From Phycisphaerales bacterium UBA7708 (GTDB taxonomy: Bacteria; Planctomycetota; Phycisphaerae; Sedimentisphaerales; Anaerohalosphaeraceae): a DNA stretch of 6,572 bases. Location of the stretch: the NCBI GenBank assembly GCA_002482415.1, contig DLFY01000263.1, positions 1 to 6,572 of the forward strand, written 5' to 3'. A model generated the notes under the pieces. That model was not told the DNA's origin. It saw only the letters and a list, made by a program, of their open reading frames with translations, and searched no databases. How positions within the stretch are numbered: the stretch's first letter is position 1; each line of letters starts with the position of its first letter. A program made the position numbers and the translations under genes. Of this stretch, positions 6,414 to 6,572 are shown one piece after another.

Positions 6414-6572
6414 ATGACTAAGAAAATCGCCATTTTGGGTTCAACCGGCTCGATTGGACAAAGTGCCTTGAGTGTAATCGAGGCTCTGGGTCCGGAATAC
6501 GAAGTCTTTGCGCTGACTGCACATAGTAAAGTCGAAATACTGGCCGAACAGGTCTGTCGATTTCGTCCTGCG
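6414..6572 (+). CDS. dxr: 1-deoxy-D-xylulose-5-phosphate reductoisomerase (3' end missing)
   Basis: Dxr (IspC) is the cytoplasmic NADPH- and divalent-metal-dependent enzyme that converts 1-deoxy-D-xylulose 5-phosphate to 2-C-methyl-D-erythritol 4-phosphate, the committed step of MEP isoprenoid synthesis. Only the first 53 residues are in the window; family members are usually near 400. The start of the NADPH-binding Rossmann domain is clear: strand KKIAIL, then the GSTGSIG loop (residues 9-15), a helix, a second strand EVFALTA and the family-typical helix ending in FRPA. The ATG at 6414 is chosen because the first beta strand starts right after it and no other ATG lies upstream in frame before the TAA at 6333. 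The Shine-Dalgarno sequence is weak (TTGGA, 6406-6410). After the second strand it reads AHSKVE where the E. coli enzyme has AGKNVT, a variable cofactor-contact position. Its catalytic residues lie outside the window. Confidence 0.93.
   Translation, partial: MTKKIAILGSTGSIGQSALSVIEALGPEYEVFALTAHSKVEILAEQVCRFRPA

Overview
The window holds one same-strand ABC-2 type exporter cassette followed by the start of a housekeeping isoprenoid gene. The organism is a bacterium with the MEP pathway, since it carries dxr. Coding DNA is moderately GC-rich and Shine-Dalgarno sites are ordinary. From memory of the family style (NatA/CcmA-like ATPase with long RRKR-type permeases) I lean towards Planctomycetota or a relative, but nothing in the sequence proves this.

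Layout: bases 1-819 encode an ATP-binding subunit cut at its 5' end inside the Walker A loop. Three consecutive, mutually homologous membrane permeases follow: 831-2546 (571 aa), 2555-4357 (600 aa) and 4357-6168 (603 aa). The gaps are 11 bases, 8 bases and a 1-base stop/start overlap, so all four genes are very probably one transcript. Bases 6169-6413 are non-coding and AT-rich. They hold a plausible operon terminator, a long-range inverted repeat and a convincing sigma70-type promoter. Bases 6414-6572 encode the N-terminus of 1-deoxy-D-xylulose-5-phosphate reductoisomerase (dxr/ispC).

The main point is the architecture. One ATPase is paired with three permeases, and each permease is itself an internal duplication with about twelve predicted membrane spans. 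Both halves carry a juxtamembrane P-x3-K-E element, a cytosolic E-x4-[TS]-[LW]-x9-Q-x3-[GS]-K coupling-loop motif between spans 2 and 3, a basic loop before span 5, and an Asn/His-Pro after span 5. Six copies of the same half-module are therefore encoded in tandem. Each permease could be a complete pseudo-dimeric channel, so one ATPase may power several alternative exporters, or the permeases may form a larger assembly. The transported substrate cannot be read from the sequence.

No mobile element, CRISPR array, tRNA or rRNA was seen.
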